Part shown: positions 14,676 to 15,932 of the stretch, one piece after another
Layout: each line of letters begins with the position of its first letter
Numbering within the stretch: position 1 is the stretch's first letter
From: Candidatus Omnitrophota bacterium
GTDB taxonomy: Bacteria > Omnitrophota > Koll11 > VGKN01
Assembly: GCA_016867055.1 (NCBI GenBank)
Contig: VGKN01000008.1
Coordinates: forward strand, 1-15,932
DNA length: 15,932 nt
Reading direction: 5' to 3'
Program-made: the position numbers and the translations under genes
Notes under the pieces: model-generated
Databases searched by the model: none
What the model saw: only the letters and a program-made list of their open reading frames with translations
What the model was told of the DNA's origin: nothing

Positions 14676-15705
14676 TTAATCTTTCCTCCAACCCCTTAAG
14701 TTCCTTTTCAAGTCTCTCTATCCGTTTTACAATTAAAGGCAGGCGCTGGATAAGGGCATTTATCCTTTTGGCCTGATTATGGGGCTTTGCAGGATAGCCC
14801 GATACACAGGTATTTGGTGGAATAGATTTTGTTACTCCCGCCTGTCCTGCTACTACTGCATAATCGCCTATATTTATATGCCCTGCTACGCCAGATTGTC
14901 CAGCTAGGGTTACATTTTTTCCTATTGTAGTTGAGCCGGATATACCTGCCTGAGCAACTATTATGGAATTTTCTCCAATTATAACATTATGGGCTATCTG
15001 AACAAGGTTGTCTATTTTTGTGCTTTTTCCTATCTGAGTTTTTCCAAATCTAGCTCTATCAATAGTCACGTTTGCACCTATTTCAACATCATCCTCTATT
15101 ACCACCACCCCTACCTGAGGTATCTTATGATGAATACCCTCCACCGCTACAAAACCAAAACCATCGCTCCCTATAACTGTACCAGAGTGTATGATAACCC
15201 TTGAGCCAATAGTTATATTCTCTCTTATAGATACATGGGGATATATTAGACAATCTTGACCTATCTTTGTATTATGTCCTACATATACCCCTGCGTATAA
15301 AACAGTTTTATCCCCTATTGAAACATTATCTTCTATAACACAGTAAGGCCCTATTGCAACGCCTCTGCCCAATTTTACATTTTCACCTATTACAGCAGTT
15401 TTATGTATGCCTTTTGGATATCTTACAATATCAGGAGAAAGCAAGGATATCACTCTTGCAAAGGCTAAGGAAGGGTTTTCAGTCCTAATGATAGGCTTTG
15501 GTGCACTACAAACCTCATAGGGAGTAATAATACATGAGGCTTTTGTCATCTCTATTAAAGGTAGGTATCTTGGGTTTGCTATAAATGTTATATCCCCCTC
15601 TTTTGCCTCTTTTATACCACACACATCTGTTATTACAACAGATCTGTCACCCACTACCTCACCATCTATAAGTTTTGCTATATCCCCAACAGTCTTTTTA
15701 AACAT
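14641..15705 (-). CDS. lpxD: UDP-3-O-(3-hydroxyacyl)glucosamine N-acyltransferase
   Basis: LpxD adds the second, amide-linked hydroxyacyl chain to the LpxC product, using acyl-ACP. The 354-residue product has an N-terminal uridine-binding domain (1 to about 98) with FIANPRYL (41-48), then a long hexapeptide-repeat beta-helix (about 100-300), and a C-terminal helix (about 310-343) that can form a coiled coil in the trimer. Catalytic His is H239 in QIAHNV, the same number as in E. coli. GSDGFGF at 179-185 is a family signature. ATG 15705 lies six bases after the OmpH stop. Order ompH-lpxD-lpxC/fabZ-lpxA mirrors the classical skp-lpxD-fabZ-lpxA cluster, with LpxC fused in. Confidence 0.97.
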   Translation of the reverse strand: MFKKTVGDIAKLIDGEVVGDRSVVITDVCGIKEAKEGDITFIANPRYLPLIEMTKASCIITPYEVCSAPKPIIRTENPSLAFARVISLLSPDIVRYPKGIHKTAVIGENVKLGRGVAIGPYCVIEDNVSIGDKTVLYAGVYVGHNTKIGQDCLIYPHVSIRENITIGSRVIIHSGTVIGSDGFGFVAVEGIHHKIPQVGVVVIEDDVEIGANVTIDRARFGKTQIGKSTKIDNLVQIAHNVIIGENSIIVAQAGISGSTTIGKNVTLAGQSGVAGHINIGDYAVVAGQAGVTKSIPPNTCVSGYPAKPHNQAKRINALIQRLPLIVKRIERLEKELKGLEERLSGASAYNTKRD

Positions 15706-15711
15706 ATCCTG

Positions 15712-15932
15712 TTATTTCTTCTTATATCTTTCATTTAAAATTTTGGTTATCTGACCTGTCAAATCAATGCCTTTATCTCCATATATAATCATACCCTCGC
15801 TTCTAATTATCATAGTATATTTTTCTTTCTGACCATATTCTTCCACTATGGCATATATCTCTTTTATAATCTCTTTTAAGAAATTATCCCTTTGGCGGGT
15901 TAATTCTTCCCTTACATCTGTATCAAACCTTT
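15712..15932 (-). CDS. OmpH/Skp-family periplasmic chaperone, C-terminal part only
   Basis: Only the last 73 codons are inside the window, ending at TAA 15714-15712; the start lies beyond the right edge. The visible sequence is a charged helix (REELTRQRDNFLKEIIKEIY) followed by a short beta-rich end in which IIRSEGMIIYGDKGIDLTGQ matches the common OmpH ending with YxxxxxDLT, then a final short helix ending in YKKK. Skp-like proteins hold outer-membrane proteins unfolded in the periplasm. Position directly upstream of lpxD is the usual one for this gene and supports the call. Confidence 0.85.
   Translation of the reverse strand, partial: RFDTDVREELTRQRDNFLKEIIKEIYAIVEEYGQKEKYTMIIRSEGMIIYGDKGIDLTGQITKILNERYKKK

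Noticed and set aside
1..15932. CRISPR arrays, tRNA or rRNA genes, insertion sequences
   Set aside because: No regularly spaced repeats, tRNA cloverleaf, rRNA signature or transposase was seen on reading both strands; the repeats found are tpsA protein repeats and one short tandem duplication.

Overview
The window looks like chromosome from a Gram-negative (diderm), AT-leaning bacterium. It carries most of the early lipid A (LPS anchor) pathway next to a two-partner secretion (type Vb) locus. LpxC fused to FabZ, LpxI rather than LpxH, a Gfo/Idh/MocA oxidoreductase paired with LpxB, and an FtsH-type protease beside the lpx genes together suggest a member of the Omnitrophota (former OP3) or a related PVC/deltaproteobacterial-type lineage. 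That placement is from gene content only and is tentative.

Bases 1-6319 (minus strand) form the secretion locus, read right to left: a small secreted protein with a single POTRA-like domain, a TpsB/FhaC-family outer-membrane transporter, then a very large TpsA exoprotein that runs off the left edge (1276 residues visible). A 262-base AT-rich gap with its own likely promoter separates tpsB from tpsA.

Bases 6320-6395 are a short divergent promoter region. A near-consensus sigma70 promoter sits so close to the first plus-strand ATG that the mRNA is probably leaderless. Bases 6396-8473 (plus strand) hold a Gfo/Idh/MocA oxidoreductase overlapping lpxB.

Bases 8531-15932 (minus strand) are, in transcription order, the end of an OmpH/Skp-like chaperone gene, lpxD, lpxC-fabZ, lpxA and lpxI. 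A fresh consensus promoter follows, then an FtsH-like membrane AAA protease with almost no periplasmic domain and a 491-residue putative lipoprotein of unknown family. LpxA, LpxC, LpxD, LpxI and LpxB make lipid A disaccharide from UDP-GlcNAc. FabZ supplies the competing fatty-acid branch. The Skp-like chaperone, TpsB and TpsA belong to outer-membrane and surface assembly, so almost the whole window concerns building or decorating the outer membrane.

No tRNA, rRNA, CRISPR array, transposase or prophage gene was seen.
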